This document shows, one piece after another, positions 53,046 to 63,668 of a DNA stretch of 64,000 nt. The number at the start of each line of letters is the position of its first letter. Positions within the stretch are counted from its first letter, which is position 1. The notes under the pieces are model-generated. The model was not told the DNA's origin. It ran no database searches and saw only the letters and a program-made list of their open reading frames with translations. The stretch spans positions 14,061,001 to 14,125,000 of the forward strand of contig CM057482.1 of NCBI GenBank assembly GCA_030035585.1, read 5' to 3'. The stretch is from Dugong dugon. Its lineage: Eukaryota > Chordata > Mammalia > Sirenia > Dugongidae. The position numbers and the translations under genes are program-made.

Positions 53046-54204
53046 CAGAAGCTGCAGCCTGGCATTCTAGAAGCTTGTTACTGAGTTGGACCATAAGATC
53101 TCATGTGTAAGAGTGTTGGCAGGAGCAGTTCCTGGCCAGTGGTGACAGCAAGTGATGAGGGCACTCAGGGAAGGGAGGGAGGGGGATCGTTGTGGGTAGA
53201 ATGGTCAAGGAAGGCTTCCTGGAAGAGGTGGCCCATAAGCCATGCTGAGTAGGGCAAGAGAAGGGGAGAGGAGAAAAGGCAAAGATGTGCGTGTTTAGGA
53301 GAGGGAAGGACTCATTTGGGGGAAAGGGAGGAACCGAGAGAACTGGAGTGTGGAGTGTGAGTTGAGTTGCAGAAGGAGATGTGGTTGGGGAGCTGGGGTG
53401 GGGCTAGATTGGGAAGGACAGGAAAAGACAGTCTGAGAAGCCAGAATCCTGTCGGCAATGGGGAGCCATTGAATGTTCTGGATCCAAGAATAATGCACTC
53501 CATAAACGTTTGACTGAATAAACAGAAGGGGTGTTTGGGGAAGATTTAGAGGGAATTGACCTGCTCTGTTGCCGGGGTTTCCAGCCAGAACTCTAGTCCA
53601 CCTGTTCTTGGAGGCTCTGCAGCCTCTTCCCTGCAGGCGGTGCCTGTCTGTGCAGGAACCTGGTGTCCCCTGCAGTGTGGTCTCGGGGCAGCAGCGATTG
53701 AAACATCCCCAAGAACAACAGACGTGGAGCAGAACTGTCCTCTCATTTCTAGGAACAGCAAGCAGTGGGGGGTGGAAGCTTCTGGTAAAAAGGCCTTCCG
53801 CTCTCCAGCTCTCACCAAGCCCCCCAGCCCAGGCGAGCAGCCTGTGAATGAAGGTGTGTGTGTGTCTCCCATGCCTAGTGGAAGGGGGCAGGCTGCCTGG
53901 AATAGAGGAGCCCCGTTTCTGAGTAGCCAGCAGCAGATCAGAGGCAGATCTGTTTGTGTCTTAGTCTCCTGAAATATTTATGCAGGAAGATGAGAAAAGG
54001 GTTCTGTTTATGGAATGCATCCTCTAGTGAAGAAGCCACAGGGAACAGGCCACTTCCCGTGTCTGAGAGCCAGGGAGCAGAAACAGAATTTCTTTGGAGA
54101 AGGGAGGTGGGTGAAATGTCTGGAGGGGATCTCTCCCCTCCAGTCCCAGGAAGGCCTTTCAGCACATACTTCCCTGGCGACTCTACATAATTGCAACTAA
54201 AATC
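53046..54204. other. Intron 1, unrecognised
   Basis: No repeat or exon supported. Purine-rich around 53150-53420. Confidence 0.35.
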
Positions 54205-54370
54205 AGCCTAGTTTTGTCTCTGATATGCTGTGTGATTTTGGGCAAGTTACTTAACCTCTCTGGGCCTTATTTCCAACTCTGAAAAGAGGGAGGCATCAAT
54301 CCAGTTCTGCCTGCCTCATGGTAGTGTTTGAAGAGTCAAGTGAACTATGAAGTGGGCTTGCTCTGAGGCC
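54205..54370 (+). repeat. MIR
   Basis: TATGCTGTGTGATTTTGGGC, AAGTTACTTAACCTCTCTGG and GGGAGGCATCAATCCAGTTC in MIR order. Confidence 0.8.
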
Positions 54371-54379
54371 GTGAAAGGA

Positions 54380-54468
54380 AGTCTTGTCAGGGCTTTCAAG
54401 CCTGATTCAGCGCTGATCTAATCACTTCATCACTATTTGTTTGCATGTCTGCCTCCTAGGCAGAATTC
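54380..54468 (+). repeat. 89-bp inverted repeat, left arm
   Basis: AGTCTTGTCAGGGC to CTCCTAGGCAGAATTC. Its reverse complement equals 55178-55266 except for three substitutions and no gaps (96.6%). The flanks do not match on either side. Confidence 0.95.
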
Positions 54469-55177
54469 TGAGGAAGCATTACACCATGCAGAGGTGTCAG
54501 CTACGTGGTGTTCAAGGCTAGAGAACTGGCTAGGGCAGGACTGAGGGCACCTGGCTTTACAGAGTGGACAGTCCAGCTGGAAGCCTCAGCTGTGACCTGT
54601 GGGGTCAAGTCAGAGGGGCCTGTTAACGTTCTCCTGGCAGCGTTCCTTTGGCCTAGTCCCACCCTGACTCAGGGGCTGGGACAAAGAGGGCCCATTCCTC
54701 TTGCATCCTCATACTAAACCCTGCTGTCCCTGAGAACGCTGGCAGGATTTCCTCCCAGGAAGGGGATGCGGTGTTCAGTTTACATCCCCCGGGAGTCACA
54801 GGCACTGAGGAACAAGGCAGCATTTCACCCTGACAAAAGGACCAGCTTGTCTGCAGATGTGAAAGCCAGTGGCTCTGTGCCTGAGCCACGTGGCGGGCCC
54901 CAGATCATCTGCTGTCCATGCTCCAGACCAGGCCCTGCCCTCTGGCCAGCCCCTCCCCTCTAGCCAGCCCCTCAGGCTGGGCTTCAGGGGCTTCTCCTGG
55001 GGCTGGGGCTCTGTTCCTGCTTCCCACGGTGGGTCTTGCAAGTGCTAAACAGTTAATATCAGTCATTGCCATGAGAACAATCCAAATCTTAATACTAACT
55101 AGCATCCATTAAGCACCTGCTCCGTGCCAGGTGCCGTGCTGGCTCAGAGAACAATTTTCCTGGCCTTTAAGGAAGCT
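54469..55177. other. 709-bp spacer between the inverted-repeat arms
   Basis: Mostly unique, GC-rich. The part next to the right arm (TCCATTAAGCACCTGCTCCG, GTGCCAGGTGCCGTGC) reads like an L2/MIR3-type old repeat that runs into the arm. Confidence 0.5.
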
Positions 55178-55266
55178 GAATTCTGCCTAGGAGGCAGACA
55201 TGCAAACAAACAGTGATGAAGTGATTAGATCAGTGCTGAATCAGGCTTGGAAGCCCTGACAAGACT
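55178..55266 (-). repeat. 89-bp inverted repeat, right arm
   Basis: GAATTCTGCCTAGGAGGCAG through AAGCCCTGACAAGACT. It probably is the original copy, because it continues an old L2-like sequence on its left. Confidence 0.95.
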
Positions 55267-55471
55267 GGGAAAAACTTCAGAGAGGAGGAGGTGCTCGACT
55301 TTGACATTGAAAGGTAAGTAGGATGTTTTCGGAAGTGGGGTAAGAGAGGGGAGGTCCACAACAAGTAGACACAAGGGCAGTGTGAGGCTTCTGGTGTGTT
55401 CCAAAGTCTCCGCGTTGTCCAGTGAGCTTTGAGGGTTGGGAATTGGGAAGGTGCCAGGAGGTGGGGGCTGG

Positions 55472-55656
55472 AGTCCCCGGGTAGGGCAAATGGTTACCGC
55501 TATTGGCTACTAACCAAAGGGTTGTAGGTTCAAGTCCACCCAGAGGCACCTCAGAAGAAAAGCCTGGCAATACTTCTGAAAAATCAGCCAGCTATGGAGC
55601 ACAGTTCTACTGTGATACTCATGGGGTCTCATGAGTTGGAATTGACTGACAATGGC
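55472..55656 (+). mobile_element. AfroSINE
   Basis: Sense copy, GAGTCCCCGGGTAGGGCAAA to AATTGACTGACAATGG, followed by a T run. Confidence 0.9.
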
Positions 55657-56226
55657 CACTGTTTTTTTTTTTTTAGGGGATGGGATCAGGGCTAGAGGTG
55701 AGGTTATAAGAGGGAAGCGTGGCTGGTTGCGTGCAAGTGTTGTTCCTGGGCCTGTGGAACTTATTCTAGGAACAAAGTAGTATCAATAAAGAGATTTTCA
55801 TAAGAAAAAGATATGATCAGTGGTTTGATTCCGTGACAATAAATATTCATCAAGTAAGTCCCGTGCCAGCCACTGTTCTAGGCAATGGGGACACGTCAGC
55901 ATTAGGGGACAAAATAAAAAGTCCCTGCCCTCAAGGGACAGGCATTTGAAGGTGGGAAGACAGGACAGAAAACAAATACATTAACATTATGACGCTGGTC
56001 CTGTGGTGGTAAACAGTGTTAAGAAAAATGCAACCGGGTCAGCGGGGTCGGGGGAGAGAGAGTGGTGGGAGGGTGCTTGGGGAAGGCCTCTCTGATAAGG
56101 GGCAGATGGGGGCACTGGGGCCCCGGGGCATGAGGGAGGGGTAGAGCCATGTGGAATCTGGGGGAAGATCTTTCTGGCTGAGAGAAGAACAAGTGCCAAG
56201 GTTCCAAGGAACAGCCAGGAGGTGCC
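55657..56226. other. Intron 1, old L2-like sequence
   Basis: CAAGTAAGTCCCGTGCCAGC, CACTGTTCTAGGCAATGGGG and CCTGCCCTCAAGGGACAGGC read like an L2/MIR3 end. No coding signal. Confidence 0.45.
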
Positions 56227-56427
56227 TGTGGTTGTGTGCCATCGAGTTGATTCCGACTCATAGTGACCCTATAGAACAGAGTAGAACTGCCGTATAAGGT
56301 TTCCTATGCTGTAATCTTTACAGAAGCAGATTGCCAGGTCTTTTCTACCAAAGAGTTGCTGGTGGGTTCAGATCACTGACCTTTCAGTTAGCAGCTGAGT
56401 GCTTAACCGCTGCGCTGCCAGGGCTCC
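56227..56427 (-). mobile_element. AfroSINE
   Basis: Well-preserved antisense long-subtype copy, GTGTGCCATCGAGTTGATTC to CGCTGCCAGGGCTCC. Confidence 0.95.
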
Positions 56428-57159
56428 TTGGCACAGGCCTGCTGCTTACTAAATGTTTGTTGACTGACTTTTAGAATAACCGCCTAGGGAGCCTTGGGGA
56501 GGACAGTTAGAAGGGGGCAAGACTGGAGGCCAGGAGCCAGTGGCAGTCTTGCAATGATGAGGATCTGAGCCAGGGCAGAACAGTGGGCCGGGTAAGACAA
56601 ATCTCCGGGCCTTGGTGGCTCAAGGAGAGGGATATGACAGCCAGTGTTTCCAGGCTTCTCGGAGAAGAACCAGATTCCAGGAAGCTGTGGGGCTGGACGG
56701 CTGGGCATTACTGCAGTGGCTTCCCATGCCCCCTCCCACGGGCCGCCCGCAGCCGGCCTGGCCCGTGACCTGAGGTCTTTGGGGCCATTCCAGAGCCTCA
56801 CGTCCGCCTGCCCTCTCACGGATGCTCCAGTCTAGGCTGTCCTCCAGCAGGCCAGCAGCACTGAGCAGAAGCCCTCTGGGGCCACCTTCCCCTGCCCGCC
56901 TCACCTCCCGTCCAACCTCATTAGTATTTTGAGCAGAAGCATATTTATTTTTTTCCTGCAGGGAATTGGTGCCCTGCTCATTTCAAATTGAGTAAAACTA
57001 AAGAGCAATTAAGAGGCCCAGCCTTGCTGGGTCAAGGAGATCTGGCGGAGAGAAACAGCTTTGCTGCTGCCTGGTTTGAGAGGTGAGGGAGGAGGGGAGA
57101 TGCAGTGGGATTTAAATTCACCAGCAACGGATATTCGTGATTAGGATCCACGCCACAGC
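56428..57159. other. Intron 1 with candidate regulatory block
   Basis: Unique. Bases 56925-57085 are AT-rich and repeat-free, described separately. Confidence 0.4.
56925..57085. promoter_or_regulatory. Candidate intronic regulatory block
   Basis: Repeat-free AT-rich island in GC-rich surroundings with clustered homeodomain-like words (TCATTAGTATT, CATATTTATTT, AGAGCAATTAAGAGG) and TTTCAAATTGAG. Conservation is not testable here. Confidence 0.2.
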
Positions 57160-57385
57160 TAACGCTCACTCAGTGCTTATCATCTCCCAGGGACTGTGCT
57201 AAATGCTTTCCATGCATCTCACATAATACTGACAGTGGCCCATGAGGCACAGGGCGGTGGGATCTACTGTTTTCTCCATTTTGCACATGAAGAAACTGAG
57301 GCTCAGGGGTTAAGTAATGTGCCCGAGGTCACACAGCTAGTAGGCGATGGAGCCAGGGTTTTAGCCCAGTCCTGACACCTGTAAC
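57160..57385 (-). repeat. MIR
   Basis: GGGACTGTGCTAAATGCTTT, TTGCACATGAAGAAACTGAG and GAGGTCACACAGCTAGTAGG in antisense MIR order. Confidence 0.85.
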
Positions 57386-57499
57386 CGCCTGGCTGTTCTG
57401 CATCTCAAAAGCATTGTATTTAGCCTACAGCTTCTCCCTAAGTTCTGCCTTTTTTCCATTAAAAACAAACATAAAAAATGTCTACGTTGAGCATTATGC

Positions 57500-57765
57500 T
57501 CTTTTAAGAACTATATGGGATCAAATTGACAACAGCAACTTGAAAGATTAGATAGGAACCTTAGGGGGCAGTGAGGTTATGTTAATGGGGGAGGAACAAC
57601 TCAGAAAATGTGGCTGAGAGTGGTTGCAGAACTTGAAGAGTGTAATCAGCATCACTGAATTGTCTGTGTAGAAACTGTTGAATTGGTGTATGTTTTGCTG
57701 TGTATATTCTCAACAACAACAAAATAAATAAAATTAAAAATAAAAACAAACGAACAACAAACTAC
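57500..57765 (+). repeat. LINE 3' end with A-rich tail
   Basis: CTGAATTGTCTGTGTAGAAA and GTGTATGTTTTGCTGTGTAT lead to CAACAACAACAAAATAAA, a typical LINE 3' terminus. I take it as L1-like, but the family is not certain. Confidence 0.5.
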
Positions 57766-58521
57766 CAAACAAACCAAAAAGCCCTTTGTTGCTATGGTTC
57801 TCAGTGGCTTCCCTGGAGTTACCGTGGTGAACAAGGGCAGGGAGGAAGCATGGATACAAGTTTGGGCTATAGCCCTGGGCCTGTCCCTCTCCTGGGGACT
57901 GCACAGTTAGACTCATTGCTCTTGAAGGGTTCCGGAGGCAGCAGACCAGTTAGGAGGTCATAGTGGTGACGCAGGTGAGAGACCTGGCTGGGTGGGTGGA
58001 AGGGGCGAGGGTTGGAGGGGAGAGGAGGACCGTGTGGTGACGTTTTGGAGGTTGATGAGTTGGTGGAGGTGGACACCAGGTAGAAGTTAGTCGAGGTTTC
58101 TGGCCATGAGGTTGAGGGCGATGGGGAGCCCAGGAGGAGGAAGCTCTGGACCTTTGTTCCAGATCCAGGCCACTCCCCCAGCCCTATCTCCTACCTTGAA
58201 CCTCTACGTGGTTCTGAGAGATTTTTCAGAAATCAGACCCTGCGGAAGCTTGGTGCCTCAGGCTCTGCAGGCAGCTCCGGAGGAAGAGTGGCAGCTCCTG
58301 GGGAACTAGCTGGGTTCCTGGTCCAGATTGATAGTGGTTTTAATGTCGTTATCCTCTTCTGAACAAACTGGAAGGTTTTTGGTTTCTGATCCTCTATCAC
58401 TCACAGTCAGAGATTTCTGCTAATAACAGTCTCCTGGAAAAAACTGATCAAAGAGCAGTAATCCAGTTTTTCTCTGGTGAGTCAGCCTGCTTTCCAAAAA
58501 AGCCTCAACTTTAGAGAAGCA
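57766..58521. other. Intron 1, unrecognised
   Basis: Non-coding. No repeat family assigned. Confidence 0.35.
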
Positions 58522-58734
58522 TGGAGCCCTGGTGGTGCAGTGGTTAAGCCCTTGGCTGCTAACTGAAAGGTTAGTGGTTCAAACCCACCAGCTACTCCAT
58601 GGGAGAAAGATGTGGGCAGTCTGCTTCTGTAAGGATTTCAGCCTTGGAAACCCTATAGGGAAGTTCTACTCTGTCCTATAGGGTCACTATGAGTTGGAAT
58701 CCACTTGATGGCAATGGATTTGGTTTAGGTTTGG
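58522..58734 (+). mobile_element. AfroSINE with exact 12-bp target duplication
   Basis: Complete sense long-subtype copy (TGGAGCCCTGGTGGTGCAGT to GATTTGGTTTAGGTTTGG) between TTTAGAGAAGCA at 58510-58521 and 58735-58746. Among the youngest insertions in the window. Confidence 0.97.
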
Positions 58735-58746
58735 TTTAGAGAAGCA

Positions 58747-59261
58747 GGAGGGGGTTGGTGCCCTAGAGAGGTGAGTCCCTGGTAAGTGGGCTGGGGACTA
58801 GGTTGCTTGTCTCCAGACCTCCGTCCTGCCCTGGAGCCCGCGAGGCCAGGATCACCCCTCGGCACCAGTCTTCTCTCCCCAATTCCTTACGTCCAACTTT
58901 TAACTCTGTTGTACACGTCACCTCTCCTCCATCCCTTCCCCTCTCTTTGCTTGGCTCTTCGCTGGGCGCCAGGGTTCTGATTTGCCAAACTGATCGGTGT
59001 TTAGAATACTGGGGGCATCAGTGGAGGATTGTGGCCAGAAGAAATGTTTCTCTCCTGATCTGCTTCCAGAGGCCTGGAAGAGGGGCTCTGTTTGAGGGAA
59101 GCCGGTGGGGATTGGGGGAGGGGGGCTGGGGCGGGGTGAGCCTGTCCTTGGTACAGGGATTGTACTTGTGGAGCCAGTATGCCCCATCTAGGTGTTTGGC
59201 TTCACTCTGCCCAGTCCACTCAGCCTGGCATTGAAGCCCTCTCTCTCTCTGGCCACGAGTT
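58747..59261. other. Intron 1, unrecognised
   Basis: Non-coding, GC-rich. Confidence 0.35.
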
Positions 59262-59500
59262 GCTGGCTAGGGATATTCCCTTCCTCAACAAGCAAACAAA
59301 CAGCCCTTCACATAAAAAACAAATAATCCTTTTTTTAACATACACACAGACAGAGAGCACACCAAATTCCAGTGGCTTAAGTGCTGTTTGTTTTGCATAT
59401 CTTTCTAAAATAAGGGCAGTGCACTCTTCTTTGGTGGCTGGGTTCAAGTGTCACCTCCTCTAGGAAGTCTTCCTGGAAGGTTTGTCTCTCCCAGTCCTGT
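59262..59500 (+). repeat. 239-bp direct repeat, copy 1
   Basis: Similar throughout to 60536-60770 (roughly 75-80% by eye). Shared words include AAACAAACAG, CACACCAAATT, GTGCTGTTTGTTTT-like, CTTTCTAAAAT and TGTCTCTCCCAG. The last part resembles L2 (GTCACCTCCTCTAGGAAG). Confidence 0.7.
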
Positions 59501-60535
59501 TCTGCCACTGTGCTTGACCTCTGGCCAGACCCTGCCCTCCAGCCACATGGGTCAGCTTACTGCCCTCAAACTCAGCTTGGGCTTCTCTGCTCCCTCTCCC
59601 CTTGAAAAGCCTGATCCCTGCTCTCAAGACCCAGCCAAATGCCACCTCCTCCATAGAGCTCCCTCTGATCTCTCTGTGCTCCAAACCCCGTTCTTCTCAT
59701 AGCTCTGCCGTGTTGAGTTGGCTATAGCTCAGGTGTCTTATCTCCCTGCCAGAAGGCATGGGCAACCTGCGTGGGAAGGAGCATGTGATACCACCATGCC
59801 TGGCCCTGCAGACCTGCAATTAGTGGTTTTTGAATGACGTATTTGTATTTTCTGCATGGACATAGAGTCTATTCTGGGTGGGCACCATAGCTTCAGCCCT
59901 GTAAGATGTATTTGTTGGCAAATTCATCAGAAGGGTGCAGAATAAAGCCCCCAATCCCATCCCCAAAGGGCCTGGGACAGATATAGGGAGCTTGTTCTTC
60001 TTTTCTCCCACCCCCACTGCGGCTTAGAGGGAAGCCATGCTGCCCTTGAAGTGGGAACGCGCTTCTCAGTGCCTCTCAGACCTGCCCAAGAGAGGTGGTG
60101 GTGGCCTGGTGACCTTGTGACAGCAACACGCCCTCCTGGCTCTGCGCTCCCGTGGCAGGCTGCCATATGCTTTCCGGATGTCCGGGTCTCATTATGCTCC
60201 AACTCAAAATTTCATCGTGTCTAATTGTGCTCGAGGCCAGATTGAATGCAGTGACTATTAGCCAGGGCTCTGTGGGCCCCGAGTCTCCATGGCAATGGAG
60301 GATGCTTCCTAATGAACTGCATCCTTAGAGACTGGCTTGGGGTCCCCCTCCCGCTCCTCATGGACTGCTGCCGCCCCTGTTGCTTGGCGGAGGCCCCCTC
60401 CAGAAGGGACCTAGGGCTGGGGGAGTGGAGGTGGAGGCAGCCTCTGCAGCATTCCCAGGACCCTGTGGTGTAGCAGCTAACCCACCCCAGTGCTGCAGGG
60501 TAAAGCGTACTCACAGATGATCCCACAGCCTCACT
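59501..60535. other. Intron 1, mostly unique
   Basis: Includes L2-like wording near 59620-59670 and the candidate block at 60160-60320. Confidence 0.4.
60160..60320. promoter_or_regulatory. Candidate intronic regulatory block with X-box
   Basis: Repeat-free, low in CpG loss, with CATATG (60166-60171), TCTAATTGTGC and an RFX-like GTCTCCATGGCAAT (60283-60296). The look is that of a constrained non-coding element, but this is an impression only. Confidence 0.25.
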
Positions 60536-60770
60536 GCTGGCCAGGGCTTTCCCCTTCCTTCACAAACCAACAAACAGTCCTTCATGTGAAAACAAACTAA
60601 TCTTTTTCTTTCAACACACACACACACAACACACCAAATTTCAGTGACTTAAATGCTGTTTGTTTTACAACTCTTTCTAAAATGGGAAGATTGTGCTCTT
60701 CCTGTGCCTGGGCTAAAGTGTCCCCTCCTCCAGGAAGCCTTCCAGGAAGGTCTGTCTCTCCCAGCCCCAT
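60536..60770 (+). repeat. 235-bp direct repeat, copy 2
   Basis: Partner of 59262-59500, 1.27 kb downstream in the same orientation. It contains a (CA)n stretch where copy 1 has a degenerate CACACAGACAG. Confidence 0.7.
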
Positions 60771-60808
60771 TTGGTATGGAAATTTCAGGCCACTAAGAGT
60801 AGGATATG

Positions 60809-61004
60809 GAGCCCTGGTGCACAATGGTTAAGTGCTCATCCACTAACCGAAAAGTCAGAGGTTTGAACCCTCCAGTAGCTCCACAGGAGAAAGAACTGGC
60901 AGTCTGCTCCCATAAAGATTACAGCCTGGGAAACTATGCGGCAGTTCTGGTCTGTCACATGGGGTCTCTTTGAGTCAAAATAGACTCGACAGCACCTCAC
61001 AGCA
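60809..61004 (+). mobile_element. AfroSINE next to the minisatellite
   Basis: Sense diverged copy, GGAGCCCTGGTGCACAATGG to CTCGACAGCACCTCACAGC. The 35-bp array begins 38 bp after it. Confidence 0.9.
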
Positions 61005-61042
61005 AGATCAGCAAAAAGGGTTGTTACCATGCCTTTAATCTC

Positions 61043-62220
61043 TGTTATGTACCACTGAGCAAGCGGTATATACTCCCTGTCATGTACCACTGAGCAGGTG
61101 GTACTTAGTCCCTATCATGTACCCCTGAGCAGGTGGTATATACTCCCTATCATGTACCCCTGAGCAGGCGGTATATACTCCCTAACATGTACCCCTGAGC
61201 AGGCGGTATATACCCCCTATATCATGTACCCCTGAGCAGGCGGTATATACCCCCTATCAGGTACCCCTGAGCAGGCGGTATATACCCCCTAACATGTACC
61301 CCTGAGCAGGTGGTATATACCCCCTATCATGTACCCCTGAGCAGGCAGTATATACCCCCTATCAGGTACCCCTGAGCAGGCGGTATATACCCCCTAACAT
61401 GTACCCCTGAGCAGGCGGTATATACCCCCTATCATGTACCCCTGAGCAGGCGGTATATACCCCCTATCAGGTACCCCCGAGCAGGCGGTATATACCCCCT
61501 AACATGTACCCCCGAGCAGGCGGTATATACCCCCTATCATGTACCCCCGAGCAGGCGGTATATACCCCCTATCATGTACCCCTGAGCAGGCGGTATATAC
61601 CCCCTAACATGTACCCCTGAGCAGGCGGTATATACCCCCTATCATGTACCCCTGAGCAGGCGGTATATACCCCCTATCATGTACCCCTGAGCAGGCGGTA
61701 TATACCCCCTAACATGTACCCCTGAGCAGGCGGTTTATACCCCCATCATGTACCCCTGAGCAGGCGGTGTATACCCCCTATCATGTACCCCTGAGCAGGC
61801 GGTATATACCCCCTATCATGTACCCCTGAGCAGGCGGTATATACCCCCTATCATGTACCCCTGAGCAGGCGGTATATACCCCCTAACATGTACCCCTGAG
61901 CAGGCGGTATATACCCCCTAACATGTACCCCTGAGCAGGCGGTATATACCCCCTATCATGTACCCCTGAGCAGGCGGTATATACCCCCTATCATGTACCC
62001 CTGAGCAGGCGGTATATACTCCCTATCATGTACCCCTGAGCAGGCGGTGTATACTCCCTATCATGTACCCCTGAGCAGGCGGTGTATATTCCCTATCATG
62101 TACCCCTGAGCAGGCAGTATGTAGTCCCTATCATGTACCCCTGAGCAGGTGGTATATACCGCCTATCATGTACCCCTGAGCAGGAGGTATATACTCCCTA
62201 TCATATACCACTGAACAGGC
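61043..62220. repeat. 35-bp minisatellite, about 33-34 units
   Basis: The unit contains CATGTACCCCTGAGCAGG followed by CGGTATATACC and a C run, 35 bp in all. For example, CATG falls at 61922, 61957 and 61992. It includes the perfect palindrome GGTATATACC. Central units are nearly identical and differ mainly at three sites (TATCATG, TAACATG or TATCAGG). Units at both edges are diverged (CCACTGAGC, TACTCCC, AGGTGGTACTTAG). This is typical of unequal exchange or gene conversion centred within the array. There are no unique spacers, so it is not a CRISPR-like array. Confidence 0.97.
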
Positions 62221-62845
62221 TCCAGCTGTAATCTCCACGCTGCCTGGGCTCTGATAGCCCTGGTTGGTGGGAGCCCATGGCTTTCCCTGCTGTGGTGTTT
62301 CCTCCTTTTATTATCCCCCGGGGTAGGGATAGTAGGTTTGAGGTGCCTGCCAGACTCATGGTTCTTACTTCAGTGAAGTTCAGTGAGACAAACAACACCC
62401 ACCTTCTTCCTGTCTGAGGACATCAGGAGGCAATTCCTTCTGTTTTCTGATTGAATGTTCAATGGAAGCAAGCCTGTTTCCTGGACAAAGCGGGCTGCTT
62501 ATAGGAATCTTGCAAACACACATTTGTTTCCCATGCTGGCCCATGTGTAATTTTATTTTCTAGGAGGGGAAGTGCAGTTTTGCAATCCCTTGCTTAGAAA
62601 CAGCTGCCACGCTGGATTATCACTGTTTCCCCCGAGCAGGAAGGTGTTAAGGAGCCCCCTGCCCAATAGGGGGTATGTCAAGGGTCTGTTAGGATACAAG
62701 GTGAGAGACATCGGTGGCCTGGGGTTGGGACGTACAACAGGGAGAGGGAGAAGGGGGCAGGGTGGCCGGTGTTAGCATGCAGACTTGTTTGGTGTATCTT
62801 GTGCATCACTGAAATCCCAGGGCTAACACAGTGCTTGGCTCATAT
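62221..62845. other. Intron 1, unrecognised
   Basis: Non-coding. No repeat assigned. Confidence 0.35.
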
Positions 62846-63043
62846 TAAAACCAGTTGCTGTTGAGTCAGTTCTGACTCATCGGGACCCCATGTGTGTCAG
62901 AGTACAGCCGTGCTCCGTGGGGTTTTCAATGGCTAATTTTTTGGAAGTAGATCGCCAGGCCTTTCTTCTGAGGCATCTCTGGGTGGACTCAAACCTCCAA
63001 CCTTTTGGTTAACAGCTGAAAGTTTGCATTGCCCAGGGGCTCC
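62846..63043 (-). mobile_element. AfroSINE
   Basis: Long-subtype antisense copy, CCAGTTGCTGTTGAGTCAGT to GCCCAGGGGCTCC. It interrupts MIR-like sequence (CAGTGCTTGGCTCATA before, TACTAGGTGATTACTAAATA after). Confidence 0.93.
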
Positions 63044-63439
63044 TGACTTATACTAGGTGATTACTAAATAGTTTCTGGATGACTGAGTGGCTGCCAAAGG
63101 AATGAAAGAATGAATGAATGGGAGGGTATGAACAGATGAATGGAAGAGCTTGTAACATCCAAAGAATCATAATCTAGCAAGAAAAAGCCTGCTTGATAAT
63201 GCTCACCCAAGGCGTGACTAAAGAAGAGACTTCCTGGAGGATGAGCTGTGGGGACAGTGCAGGGTCATCTGGGAGTCTCCATTTCTTAGGCAGAGTTAGG
63301 GTGGCACAGGGACACTGGATCTGGAGAGGGAGGTCAGGCAGACAGAACCCGGGGAGAGCAGTGCAGCGCCCTAGAATCTGAAGGGCAGCTGACCTCCTTT
63401 GAAAGCTTATTCTAGAACATGTAACCCAGGAGATGCAGA
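63044..63439. other. Intron 1, L2-like remnants
   Basis: CTAAAGAAGAGACTTCCTGG and GGCAGAGTTAGGGTGG suggest an old L2. No gene. Confidence 0.35.
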
Positions 63440-63668
63440 GAGGAGCTGGGCTGGGGGGTCAGACTGCCAGGGTCCAAATCCTACCCTTTCCACCCTCTCA
63501 CTGGGAGAACATGGATATGTTTTAAATCCCTCAGTTTCCTCATCTGTAAATGGGGCTAATAATGGTAGTTGCCCATAGAGATGTTGGGACCATTGACTAT
63601 ATTTTATGTAAGTAAAGTGCTTGGCATCGAGCCTGGCACATAGTAAGTCCTCAGTAACCATGAGCAGT
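63440..63668 (+). repeat. MIR, nearly full length
   Basis: GGTCAGACTGCCAGGGTCC, CCTCAGTTTCCTCATCTGTA, AATGGGGCTAATAATGGTAG and GCCTGGCACATAGTAAGTCC all in order. Confidence 0.92.

Noticed and set aside
54380..55266. DNA transposon with 89-bp terminal repeats
   Set aside because: There is no target duplication at the outer edges, and the right arm continues an old L2-like repeat, so a local inverted duplication fits better.
61043..62220. CRISPR-like array
   Set aside because: Units are contiguous 35-bp repeats without unique spacers, in a vertebrate intron.
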